In this document: one piece after another, positions 11,936 to 20,549 of the stretch
Layout: each line of letters starts with the position of its first letter
Numbering within the stretch: the first letter of the stretch is position 1
From: Bolinopsis microptera
Lineage: Eukaryota > Ctenophora > Tentaculata > Lobata > Bolinopsidae
Assembly (NCBI RefSeq): GCF_026151205.1
Contig: NC_087079.1
Coordinates: 11,028,635 to 11,088,634, forward strand
Reading direction: 5' to 3'
Length of the DNA: 60,000 nucleotides
Program-made: the position numbers and the translations under genes
Notes under the pieces: model-generated
Seen by the model: only the letters and a program-made list of their open reading frames with translations
Databases searched by the model: none
What the model was told of the DNA's origin: nothing

Positions 11936-12596
11936 CCAGTTTCTGCTTCATCACTTCACAGGATTTGTCCCCAGTAATATGCCCATCCTTTTTGCAGTGA
12001 ACACATTTCTTTGACGAGCTTTCACATACATTAGTTTCATGTCCTTTATCACCACACTTTCCACATTGGCTAGTTTCACTGCGGCAGCGTCTTGCTATGT
12101 GTCCAAATACTTGGCATCTATTGCATTTTATTACTCTTGGAACCGGTTTAAACTCCTCAACTATGAATCTTTGTTCAATGATCTTAATTCTATTTGACAT
12201 AACCTCCAAGAGATGATTTCTGGAGTTGAATGTCATCTTAATGGTTCCGCCAAAGTTTCCATTTCTTTTGAAGAAGTCTACATCGGATACTTCATATTTA
12301 TCCATGATCGATTTCTTGATATCTTCCTCTGATGCATCAAGATAAACATGTTTTACTATCCCACTTGTGTGCAAAGAATCAGGTGACACGACCCCTTCAT
12401 TACCACCAAACAGATCTCTTTTCCAATTATCTGACACCGTTTTAGTTTCCCCTGGATTATCAAGTTCAATCTTGAAGGAACCCCCAGCAGTTACCCTGCA
12501 GTTCCTGATAATAACACCTGGGTATTCTTTATTGAATGCCTTTCTTATACCTTTACTGTCTCTGATGTCAACAGACATAGGTTTACGTACCAACAA
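11901..12596 (-). CDS. LINE ORF1: nucleic-acid-binding protein with three zinc knuckles (231 aa)
   Basis: ORF1 proteins coat the element RNA in a particle. Residues ~155-215 carry three knuckles: CNRCQVFGHIARRC and CGKCGDKGHETNVC (both CX2CX4HX4C), then CVHCKKDGHITGDKSC with two extra residues before the last Cys. The preceding ~150 residues resemble the RRM-like region of Jockey/I-type ORF1 proteins (inference from layout). The ATG at 12596 is the first in frame, and the 3' end overlaps ORF2, which would need re-initiation or leaky scanning. Confidence 0.9.
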   Translation of the reverse strand: MLVRKPMSVDIRDSKGIRKAFNKEYPGVIIRNCRVTAGGSFKIELDNPGETKTVSDNWKRDLFGGNEGVVSPDSLHTSGIVKHVYLDASEEDIKKSIMDKYEVSDVDFFKRNGNFGGTIKMTFNSRNHLLEVMSNRIKIIEQRFIVEEFKPVPRVIKCNRCQVFGHIARRCRSETSQCGKCGDKGHETNVCESSSKKCVHCKKDGHITGDKSCEVMKQKLDEIKQRSQYGF

Positions 12597-12715
12597 AGTT
12601 CTCGTTTTTAACCACTTATAATGTTTTAATTATTAAATATCCTAGTTTATAAATTTGTAATCAGAACGAATTAATAATTAATATTTGGTAATTTATTTAT
12701 TCGATAGTTTGGTCT

Positions 12716-12774
12716 GATATTGGTATTGATTATATTGATATTGATTAAATTGATATTGATTATATTGATATTGT
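12716..12774. repeat. Short AT-rich tandem repeat (TTGATATTGATTA-like)
   Basis: Several imperfect copies of TTGATATTGATTA lie about 120 bp upstream of LINE ORF1. They may be part of the LINE 5' UTR or the flank at the integration site. Confidence 0.6.
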
Positions 12775-13196
12775 TATTATTGAATGAAGCTAACTCCAGG
12801 CATAAATGATACTACTTCTATTAACAAAGGGACTTGGAGTATAAACGACCAAGTTTGCATAAATGTCTATCCAACCAAGAATTCAGGAGGCAAGGGTACC
12901 GGGTGGGGGCGTGAACTTTACGGTCTGCGCTCTCCGATCCTGTATCACCTTGGATTCTTTTCGATTCGACGTATTTTTGTTAAAAGTATATATATACCTC
13001 CTGGTCACTCTCTTGCTACTCCAAGTCCCTTAAGATATCTAATCTAAAGTTCGAGCTAGTTATATTCATAAAATATATCTTTGCCTGCTTTAATTGATAC
13101 TAAATGAAATTGTTGTTTTCTTGAATTTTTGTTTTCTTAACTGCTAAAACTACTACTAAAACCACTTAACTACTATTTCAAACCACTACTAACTAC

Positions 13197-13409
13197 TGAG
13201 ATACGATTGAATGATGTCAAGCTGAGATGTCAAGGCTAAAACGAGAAGAAGAAGACAAGCTCCGTGATTTGAGCCTCACTCACTTTAGTGGACATGATTT
13301 ATCAATTTGGAGATCATCTGAAAGAAAAATATGTGACAGATGAGAGTTTTCATTAAAACTAGGATGCCAGTTTTAACGTATACCAATTTTTGTTATAGTT
13401 CGTGTCAGC
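13197..13409 (+). repeat. Dispersed ~213-bp repeat, copy 1
   Basis: This segment is an inverted copy (roughly 80% identical by eye) of 23711-23928, the region just 3' of the OSBPL11-type stop codon. Shared landmarks include GAGAAGAAGAA, TAGTGGACA, GATTTATCAATTTG, GATGCCAGTTTTAA and GTTCGTGTCAGCA. No terminal inverted repeats or ORF are visible. It is either a short interspersed element or a copied piece of the gene's 3' UTR. Confidence 0.7.
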
Positions 13410-13682
13410 AGGTAAGGGGACTTGTTTGCTTTAAATTTTTCAGACCTGATATCGGTAATAATATGCAATATGGGTAGTTGGTTTTTAGGTAATTGTTAAT
13501 AGATCTTAAGGCTGAGCGTGTGTTTGAGACGAATTTAGCTTTCATTTTAGACTTCACGTCTCCCGAAATAAAACTTGTTGACATACGTTGCATGCCACTT
13601 TTCGCGCGAAGGCAATTGGTTTTTTAGTCCTCCTTAGCTTTACATTAGTTTATTATATATTATAGTCTTCTATATATTTGTT

Positions 13683-13770
13683 AACGGGTGATACTGATCG
13701 TAAAATATTTGTTCCATACTCGGCGCGCGTCCTGATAGGTTAGAAACCTACAATATATTTGTAAATAAGT
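13683..13770 (+). repeat. Copy of the AACGGGTGATAC / GGCGCGCGTCCT repeat
   Basis: It begins TTAACGGGTGATACTGATCG, then AAAATATTTGT, then CTCGGCGCGCGTCCTG and AGGTT..AACCTACAA. The same order of blocks is found at 20318-20405, and in reverse with a transposon inside at 18515-19425. A decayed member of one repeat family. Confidence 0.6.
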
Positions 13771-13881
13771 TCCCCTTGCCATGTGCATTGCACTTTCGCG
13801 CCACTGAATGACCGGCTGAGCGAAGCCCAGTAACCTGGTTAACACGCAGGAGTAATTACTTAGCTAGTCTTGCTAATTTAT

Positions 13882-14683
13882 TTGTAGCGCGATGCGTTAC
13901 TGTGCCGCGCCGCGCACTTAATAAGGCTTCTCACAGCTAGATCGGCGAGATGCGCTACTGTGCCGCGCCGAGCTGCCATGAATTGAAATCGTCAATTAAT
14001 AATTTATTTGCTCTAACCAGAGTGCAGTATGGTGGCCGAGGAGGGTCATTTTGAAAAATAAAATAAAAAACCATACTCACGTGGCCGAGGAGGGTCATTC
14101 GGCCGAGGAGGGTCATTTTTAAAAATAAAATAAAAAACCATTATCACGTGGCCGAGGAGGGTCATTCGGCCGAGGAGGGTCATTTTTTAAAAATGGCCCT
14201 GCTCGGCCATGGCCGAGCAGGGCCAAACAATATGACGAAAAATGGCCCTCCTCGGCTATGGCCGAGCAGGGCCAAACAATATGACGCAAAAATGGCCCTC
14301 CTCGGCCATGGCCGAGGAGGGTCATTTTTAAAAATAAAATAAAAACCATACTCACGTGGCCGAGGAGGGTCATTCGGCCGAGGAGGGTCATTTTTTAAGA
14401 ATGGCCCTGCTCGGCCGTGGCCGAGCAGGGCCAAACAATATGACGAAGAAATAGCCCTCCTCGGCCATGGCCGAGCAGAGCCAAAACAATATGACAGAAA
14501 TGGCCGCGTCTGTGCCGCTAGCCATGGGATGAGCGTCGTTCGCGTTAATTGACGCTGTCAATTCATGGCAGCTCGGCGCGGCACAGTAGCGCATCTCGCC
14601 GATCTAGCTGTGAGAAGCCTTATTAAGGCTGTGAGAAGCCTTATTAAGTGCGCGGCGCGGCACAGTAACGCATCGCGCTACAA
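13882..14683. mobile_element. ~800-bp foldback element with long inverted arms
   Basis: The left arm (13882 to about 13998) and right arm (about 14547 to 14683) are reverse complements. Both start TTGTAGCGCGATGCG, then carry GTGCCGCGCCGCGCACTTAA, CTTCTCACAGCTAGATCGGC and CGAGCTGCCATGAATTG. The right arm contains an extra tandem copy of a 21-bp piece (GGCTGTGAGAAGCCTTATTA, 14604-14648). The core between the arms is the palindromic array at 14030-14500. There is no coding capacity, so this is a non-autonomous foldback-type DNA transposon. Confidence 0.75.
14030..14500. repeat. Array of GGCCGAGCAGGGCC / GGCCGAGGAGGGTC palindromes
   Basis: About a dozen copies of a unit built on GGCCGAGSAGGG, many head to head. 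For example GGCCCTGCTCGGCC is followed at once by ATGGCCGAGCAGGGCC, making a 30-bp perfect palindrome. Spacers alternate between AAAATAAAATAAAAA-type and AAACAATATGACGA-type. Short ORFs through the array are by-products of the repeat. Confidence 0.8.
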
Positions 14684-15438
14684 CGTTCGCGTTGACGATC
14701 TGTTCCGTTGGACCTATGCAGCCCCCGGTCTACTCAGCCGAATACTCGAGATATCGTGTGTTAGGGTTAATGGTTAAATGAGGAGCTGTACATGTGACAT
14801 GATTAATACAGCAAAGCTTCGGACGAAGAAAATGTGGTATAACACCTCAACCGTCGCCGGCGTTAGATTAATGATCCTTCGGTTTCCTGTAAGTGCTCAG
14901 TGCATGCTGGTTACATGCCGTAACTATATAGCCATGCAGTTGTTCGAAGTAAAACGTAAGGGTGGTCATTTCACTTGATGGCCCTGCTGCAGCGCAGCAG
15001 GGTGGAATTATTTGCATTGCGTATACTTGTTATCTTACAATTACATGTCACATTTCTTAATTACTAGAGCCTAAATTTAGATAATTTAAAGGATATTTCT
15101 GTTTTTGGCGCAGTACAGGCCGTGAACACTGCGATCCGATTATATAATGGAGAGATTCCAAAAAACCGCGCGTTCGTTATTTGTGATTGATTGCGTGCGT
15201 GAGCCTCCGTGAACATTAGTTGTTAGTACCGCTCAGCCTCAAGCATAAATAGAAGTACTAAGCAGTACGCAGTTAATTCTGCGTACAAATTTGTAGCACA
15301 AGTTTCATTCAACTTAACTACCCAAATATGTGACATGTAATTGTATTATATTTTATATATTAAGGGGGAGGGTCTTCATTAAAATTCTCTCGAAATCGAC
15401 TTTATAAATGTTATTAATACTAATAGAGGGGAGTGTTG

Positions 15439-16058
15439 TAGCGCGATGCACTACTGGGCCGCGCCGCACATGAAATAATTCTTGTCGCAACCACAGATCG
15501 TAAAATATTTGTTTAAATAAAACCCTCGACGAGTACATTGCTCTAACCAGAGCCCTCTCGCTTGCAGTAGCGCGCGACCGCCGTAGGCGGCAAAAGATAT
15601 ATATATATATTCTACTTGTGAAACAAGCGCGTCACGCAGTACGCGTATACACATGGCTATGTAAAACGAGTACAGTACAACTCGGCGCGCGTCGCGTTGC
15701 GCGTCGTCGCGCGGCAGGTTAAAAACTTTTAGGCTACAACAATTGATGAACCAAATAAACGCAGTTGATACTCGCAACTCGTAAACAGTAAAATATTTGC
15801 AAAAAATTATTTTAAAATATTTTTCAAGTATCACCCGTTTACACGTAGCCGTGTGTATACGCTTACTGCGTGACGCGCTTGTATACACATGGCTACGGCG
15901 GTCGCGCGCTACTGTGTACTGCAAGCGAGAGGGCTCTGGTTGCTCTATCCAGAGCCCTTGCGCTTGCAGTAGCGCGCGCCCGCCTCACGGCGGTAAAAAG
16001 GGCTCTAGCCATGAACACACCCAACGATTTTGGCACCACTGTACAGTGGTGCCAAAAT
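15439..16058. mobile_element. GC-rich foldback cluster
   Basis: The segment 15539-15945 begins GCTCTAACCAGAGCCCTCTC, then GCTTGCAGTAGCGCGCGACC, GCCGTA, and ends with their reverse complements (GCGAGAGGGCTCTGGTTGCTCT). Inside, ATACACATGGCTA occurs at both 15648 and 15884. A second inverted copy of the same end follows at 15951-16000. A partial relative of the 13882 element end (GTAGCGCGATGCACTACTG) sits at 15438. Overlapping ORFs here are shadows of the palindromes. Confidence 0.65.
16027..16058. repeat. 32-bp perfect palindrome
   Basis: The half-site ATTTTGGCACCACTGT is followed directly by its exact complement. It sits at the edge of the foldback cluster and could be an element terminus or two abutting ends. 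Confidence 0.9.
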
Positions 16059-16701
16059 TACCCGCGCTTTTGTCCTCATATCCGACGCCGCGCGTGTCGT
16101 TTTAGTCATTTCACCATTTGTTAGCCGCTTTGAATAATTTGTGTTCGACGAATTTCTCGTTGGATAAGATTTGAGATTAATATTATCAAATTTTCAGAAT
16201 GCTCAGTTAGTTGTATAGTACTGTATTGTTTCCTTACACTGCCGAACGCCCACGATTCTCGAAACTCACACTTTTTATTCGTGTTAAATTCTTTTGTGTT
16301 AAGTTATAGATACCATACTCCAAAAGATTTTAAACTGAGCTACCACCTTTGTCCTTGGTCATTGCATCTCATATTTTTAGGGTTGCCAAGATATGATTGT
16401 TTTCAATAGCATTTTGTACTGCTTACTTTACGTTTCATTGACTGTGACCACGTAGTCTAATTAAATAACTACTTCGTCATCACTTCAATAAATTATATCA
16501 GTTTCAGCTACAATATGTCCATAATTATCCACCTACACAATGACCATGTTCTTCCTGCTGGCACTTATTTTGGTCCGAACATCCTGTGGTAGAATGCAAC
16601 TCCTGCTAGCTACATGCCAGGACTCTCAAAGTATATACGAAATCATAAAATAATATAAATATCAACGCAACAGACCTCTGCAGTCTTGAAGCTGTCACTA
16701 C

Positions 16702-16969
16702 CTGTCTCAGAGCAAACCCACTTCCATTGTAGTAGTTCAGTGGGCAGACAAGGGACTTCCGAGCAATGTCATCTCCTGGAATTAGTGCTTCTATTAATTT
16801 ATATCCTGGAAGTAGGTTATTTCCTGATGTTAAATCCTTGAAGGTTACCCAAAGGGAGCTTCCTTTTCTAATCTTTTTGACTGTTTGTTCCACAAATTTT
16901 ATGATGTGGTTGATTTTGCTGTTGATAATTTCCTCCATTGTGAGAAGAGGTTTACCAAATATCCTCATT
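16702..16969 (-). CDS. Exon-like ORF of unknown gene (about 89 codons)
   Basis: On the minus strand an acceptor-like CTATCAG precedes an open frame starting ATGAGG, and the frame meets a donor-like GACAG|GTAGTG. The reading includes KGSSLWVTFKDLTSGNNLLP and SLVCPLNYYNGSGFALRQ, which look protein-like rather than low complexity, and the next in-frame stop lies beyond the donor. I do not recognise the family and see no neighbouring exon that completes it. It may be an isolated exon, a pseudogene piece or chance. Confidence 0.3.
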
Positions 16970-16986
16970 CTGATAGTCATCAGCAA

Positions 16987-18350
16987 TATAGGGAATTGCT
17001 AGGGGTTACGTAGGGCATAAATAAGCATAAATAAGTTACACGCCTTTCTGTGTGACTTCAATCTCAAATCTTATCTCAGGTGTATCTCGATTCATGGTTA
17101 TCGTACGCTAACCATGAACCATAATCATTTTTTGCAATCTGTCTTGCAATCTGTCTTAAAATAGCCCCTCAGCTCTATTCGTTTTAGGTTTCCTATGTTT
17201 GCCAGTACCGTAAACTGTATTAGATATTCTTAAATTAGTAATTTAGTCTGTTACGTTTTGTAACAGAAACATTTACATTGTATTAAATTGTATTTTTAAC
17301 TACATTAAATGTACTTTTTCAGGAACTAGTCAAAGTGAGCCCTGTAGCGACGAACCTGTTTCTTCGGATAGCGAAGTGTAATGTCGAGTACTTCATCTGA
17401 GAATGGTTTCCCGTTTTATAAAGAAAATATTACCTTTGAAGCGGTCTCGAACTTCCTACTCTCCCTCCTCTCGTCAGCTAGACAGTGTCCTATTATTTCT
17501 CTTGTGTTAATTTTGTGATAAATTCTTTCATGAGACCATCTGAGTTTTTGTCTTTCTTAGTAGTAGACGCCACCGAGAATGAAGACTATTTAGTAGCGGG
17601 GTAATGAATTTTTGTCTCATAGTCATATAAATATAAGTAACATAGTAGTAGATATTTGTTTATTGATATAATTTGATCGTGAATTTTGATTGTTTGTATT
17701 ATTATACCACAATCCTTTTATTTTATTCGTTTAATAGTGAAAACCACAAAATTAAAATGAACATGAGGCATTTATCATAGCCTCCGATTAAAGTATTCGA
17801 TCATCACACCACGTACGTCACCTGAGCTATAGGGCCTGTCGTGATATTTGAATCGCTTATGTAGACTTCATAATTATGCGGCCTCTATATCTATGTATGT
17901 ATGTATATCGTCATCTCGCACACCTCTTTACGAATCTTCTGAATTTGGCATGTACAAATTTGTAGCCTTCCAGACATTGATAGCGTAAACGAGGTGTCGT
18001 ACGTCACCTCAAGATCGGGTGACAAGGGGCTGACCATACCCGAACCTAATTAATTGGGTCTGAGGTCACGTGACTATGACTTCACCAGACCTTGTCCTCC
18101 GTTTCCCGCTCATTGGACCAAAGCTTGCATGCTTGTGAATGTAGGTGTAAGTACAGCTGTACTGTAGTTTAAACCTAATTAACCCCTATACACTATAGAA
18201 AACCGAAAATTTATTTCTGGCAGAAAGCTAGAAATTTACCAAATTTATTGACATTGTTATAGCATATAGCCCTTGTGTCAGCCCTACTGAAAAGACCTGA
18301 AAAGTGGTTACTGGAGGGACAGGACTATCTGCGCTACATAGACACTGTTG
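16987..18350. other. Stretch without recognised features
   Basis: AT-rich, short ORFs only, no conserved protein motifs and no clear repeat structure that I can see. Confidence 0.4.
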
Positions 18351-18514
18351 TCAGCACTGCGCGCGCGCGCACGAACCTTCCCATCGGTGTTCGTGGATAG
18401 GTGCTTTTCTTGACTTGTGAAACAAGCGCGCCCGCAGCGGCGCGAAAGCACATGGTTAGGTGAAGGCTCTGGTTAGAGCAACACTTCAGGTAAAGTTTGT
18501 CCATTGTTAATATT

Positions 18515-19425
18515 GTATCTTGTAGGTTTATAACCTACCAGGACGCGCGCCGAGTTGGACTCGTCGACGGTCCTAATATTTGAAACAACTACCTTACTCG
18601 GGATTATTACGACGGGTTTATTAACGACCGGTTAAAATATGGTTCGGGAAAAATATGGCGAAATTGCTCAAAACCCACCACATTTTCCCGGTCGCCATTT
18701 TACCGGTGTCCAACCTTTCAATTTTAGATTCAAAAATTTTGTCTCAGATGTAAATTTCCTTATTAGAGATAAGCAAGTTTAGAAATTTTCGCATTGCTAA
18801 AACTTGTGAAACAATTAGTCGAATTATCAATAATTGTTGAAAGTTGACAGAAATAATGACTCGTGGTTAATCAAACTAGATGGAAAATAATTTTTAACAT
18901 TTGAAGCGTAACAACCAGATCGATATTAAGATAAAGGGAGAGCTGTTTAGTCTTCCTATAAGTTGTAATCATCTTCGTTATCTTCATCTGGATCATCCCT
19001 TTCATCAGTTTTAATTAATTCAAGTTTTAATTTAACTGTTACTTTTACTTTGAGTCCTATTTCATTATGTAGAGATAGTCAATACCTAAGAAATTAAAAA
19101 TTGGCCTATTTAAATCAAATTTGACAATAAGGATATATGACAAGAATTGGGCAAAAAGGTGAATTTTTTGCAATTTTAGCCAAATGAAGTCGAAAAACCT
19201 ACAACAAGTGCCCCAATAGTCTTCTTTAGTGAATATAAGACAACGATTAAAATATGAGCACCCATACCCCTTGGGAACCCTAAAAGCTGAGTAGGCGGGT
19301 TTATTAACGACCGGTGAAAATGTGGTTCGGGAAAAATATGGCGAAATTACCCTAAACCCACCACTTTATCCCGGTCATAATAATCCCGAGTAAGGTATTT
19401 TACGGGTATCACCCGTTAATGATGT
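18515..19425 (-). repeat. Repeat copy split by a transposon
   Basis: The order TAACCTACCAGGACGCGCGC, GAGTTGGACTCGTCGACGGTCC, AATATTTGAAACAACTA is interrupted by the element at 18592-19395, then resumes TATTTTACGGGTATCACCCG. Read across the insert it matches the reverse complement of 20318-20405. The insertion is therefore younger than this repeat. Confidence 0.7.
18592..19395. mobile_element. 804-bp non-autonomous element, TA target duplication (family 'CCTTACTCGGG', copy A)
   Basis: The ends are inverted: CCTTACTCGGGATTATTA on the left and its complement on the right, flanked by TA at 18590-18591 and 19396-19397. Inside each end is a matching block, GGGTTTATTAACGACCGG, then GGTTCGGGAAAAATATGGCG. 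No ORF of useful size. A second, interrupted copy is at 35041-36611. TA duplication suggests a Tc1/mariner-type transposase supplied in trans. Confidence 0.8.
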
Positions 19426-19510
19426 ATCAGTACGTTGTGCCCCCGTTGTCATTTCACTCAGTATCAGGGCGAAAGTCACGCGATACAGCCGCGCACTCGT
19501 GCGTACGGTG
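19410..19510 (+). repeat. Direct repeat, copy 1
   Basis: It shares GTTGTG.CCCCC.TTGTC, TTTCACT.AGT, GATACAGCCGCGCACTCGTG with 20408-20515 in the same orientation. Part of the same mosaic family as the AACGGGTGATAC repeat. Confidence 0.6.
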
Positions 19511-19611
19511 TACGAGAACAGAGAAGGGGCCTTACGAAGAAAATATATGCTTTTAAAAAAAATATATATACTTTTTTTAAAAACATATGTTTTTTGGAAC
19601 GTATATATTTG

Positions 19612-19750
19612 CGGAAAACATATATTTTTCGTAAGGCCCCTTCTCGAACATGGCGTGTACGAGAAGGTGCCTTGCAAGGCACCTTCTCGTACACGTGATG
19701 TTCGAGAAGGGGCCTTACCACTTACGAAAAATATATGTTTTTCCGCAGAT
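19612..19750. repeat. Nested inverted repeat with a 40-bp perfect palindrome core
   Basis: The core at 19655-19694 is a perfect palindrome with half-site GTGTACGAGAAGGTGCCTTG. Outside it, GTAAGGCCCCTTCTCGAACAT on the left is matched by its complement on the right. Further out GCGGAAAACATATATTTTTC is matched again, with a small insertion. The whole 139 bp can fold into one hairpin. ORFs read from it in both directions are artefacts. Confidence 0.85.
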
Positions 19751-20129
19751 GTTCAGGTAGAACCACCTTTACTACCTGTGGATGGGTTACAGCTACCTAG
19801 ATGCAACATTGCTTTAGCTTAGAGCTATTCTTAATCTAACTAACTGTGAATTCTTGCAAATTGTTACAGCTATGGCGAGGAAATCCCTCCTCTTCTTTCC
19901 TCTGTCTCCTTGTATGGATATCACTTAGTGTATGTACTAAGAGCGTCAACTTGCGGGTGAACATTTTATGTCTCAAAACCCAACATATTATACATCATTG
20001 GAAAGGTCTCATTGAGTAGAGTCGTTTGGTACCAAGTTTTGGGCAAATGGCTGTTCCTAGCGAAAGTTATAGCCCGTCTAAGTCCAAAAATTATCACTTC
20101 AGAAAATTGGGCGGGGCATCGTGTTCTTA

Positions 20130-20525
20130 AACTTACGGCGGTCGCGCGCTACTGCAAGCGAGAGGGCTCTGGTTACTGTTAGAGCAATCACCCGTTAATG
20201 GTGATCTCAGATTTAAATTACAAATTAGCCGCGCGGCTGCTACTAAATCGTTGAATCTCTCGTCCGCGTCTAGATTATTTAAATTTTTTTGTGACAAGGC
20301 CCTGATTTGAATTGTAATTAACGGGTGATACTCGTAAAATATCTGTCCACAGGACCGTCGACGAGTCCAACTCGGCGCGCGTCCTGGTAGGTTGTAAACC
20401 TACAAAGTTGTAATACATCATGTTGTGACCCCCATTGTCGTTTCACTGAGTGGCTGGTTTTACTTGTATCCAGTATCGTGTCGAAAGCCACGATACAGCC
20501 GCGCACTCGTGCGCGGCAGGTCTAC
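20130..20525 (+). repeat. Mosaic of foldback ends and AACGGGTGATAC repeat
   Basis: 20135-20178 repeats the foldback end ACGGCGGTCGCGCGCTACTG, GCAAGCGAGAGGGCTCTGGT found at 15896. 20318-20405 is the least damaged copy of the AACGGGTGATAC unit, ending with the self-complementary TAGGTTGTAAACCTACAA. 20408-20515 is the second copy of the direct repeat at 19410. Confidence 0.6.
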
Positions 20526-20549
20526 AACGTATTACAAGATCATATGAGG

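Larger units (their letters stand above)
8270..12620 (-). mobile_element. Intact LINE (non-LTR retrotransposon), boundaries approximate
   Basis: Two overlapping ORFs on the minus strand encode a zinc-knuckle ORF1 protein and an endonuclease plus reverse transcriptase ORF2, the standard layout of Jockey/I/CR1-type LINEs. Both ORFs are open along their whole length, which points to a recent insertion. The 3' end (low coordinates) contains a 29-bp duplicated unit at 8321-8391. I could not fix the exact ends or a target-site duplication, so the limits given are estimates. Confidence 0.85.

Noticed and set aside
14119-14594. Overlapping ORFs with ARPWPSRAI / MALLGHGRAG repeats
   Set aside because: By-products of the palindromic GGCCGAG array; they occur on both strands.
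19375-19822. Four overlapping ORFs of about 80-107 codons
   Set aside because: Mirror frames of a nested inverted repeat.
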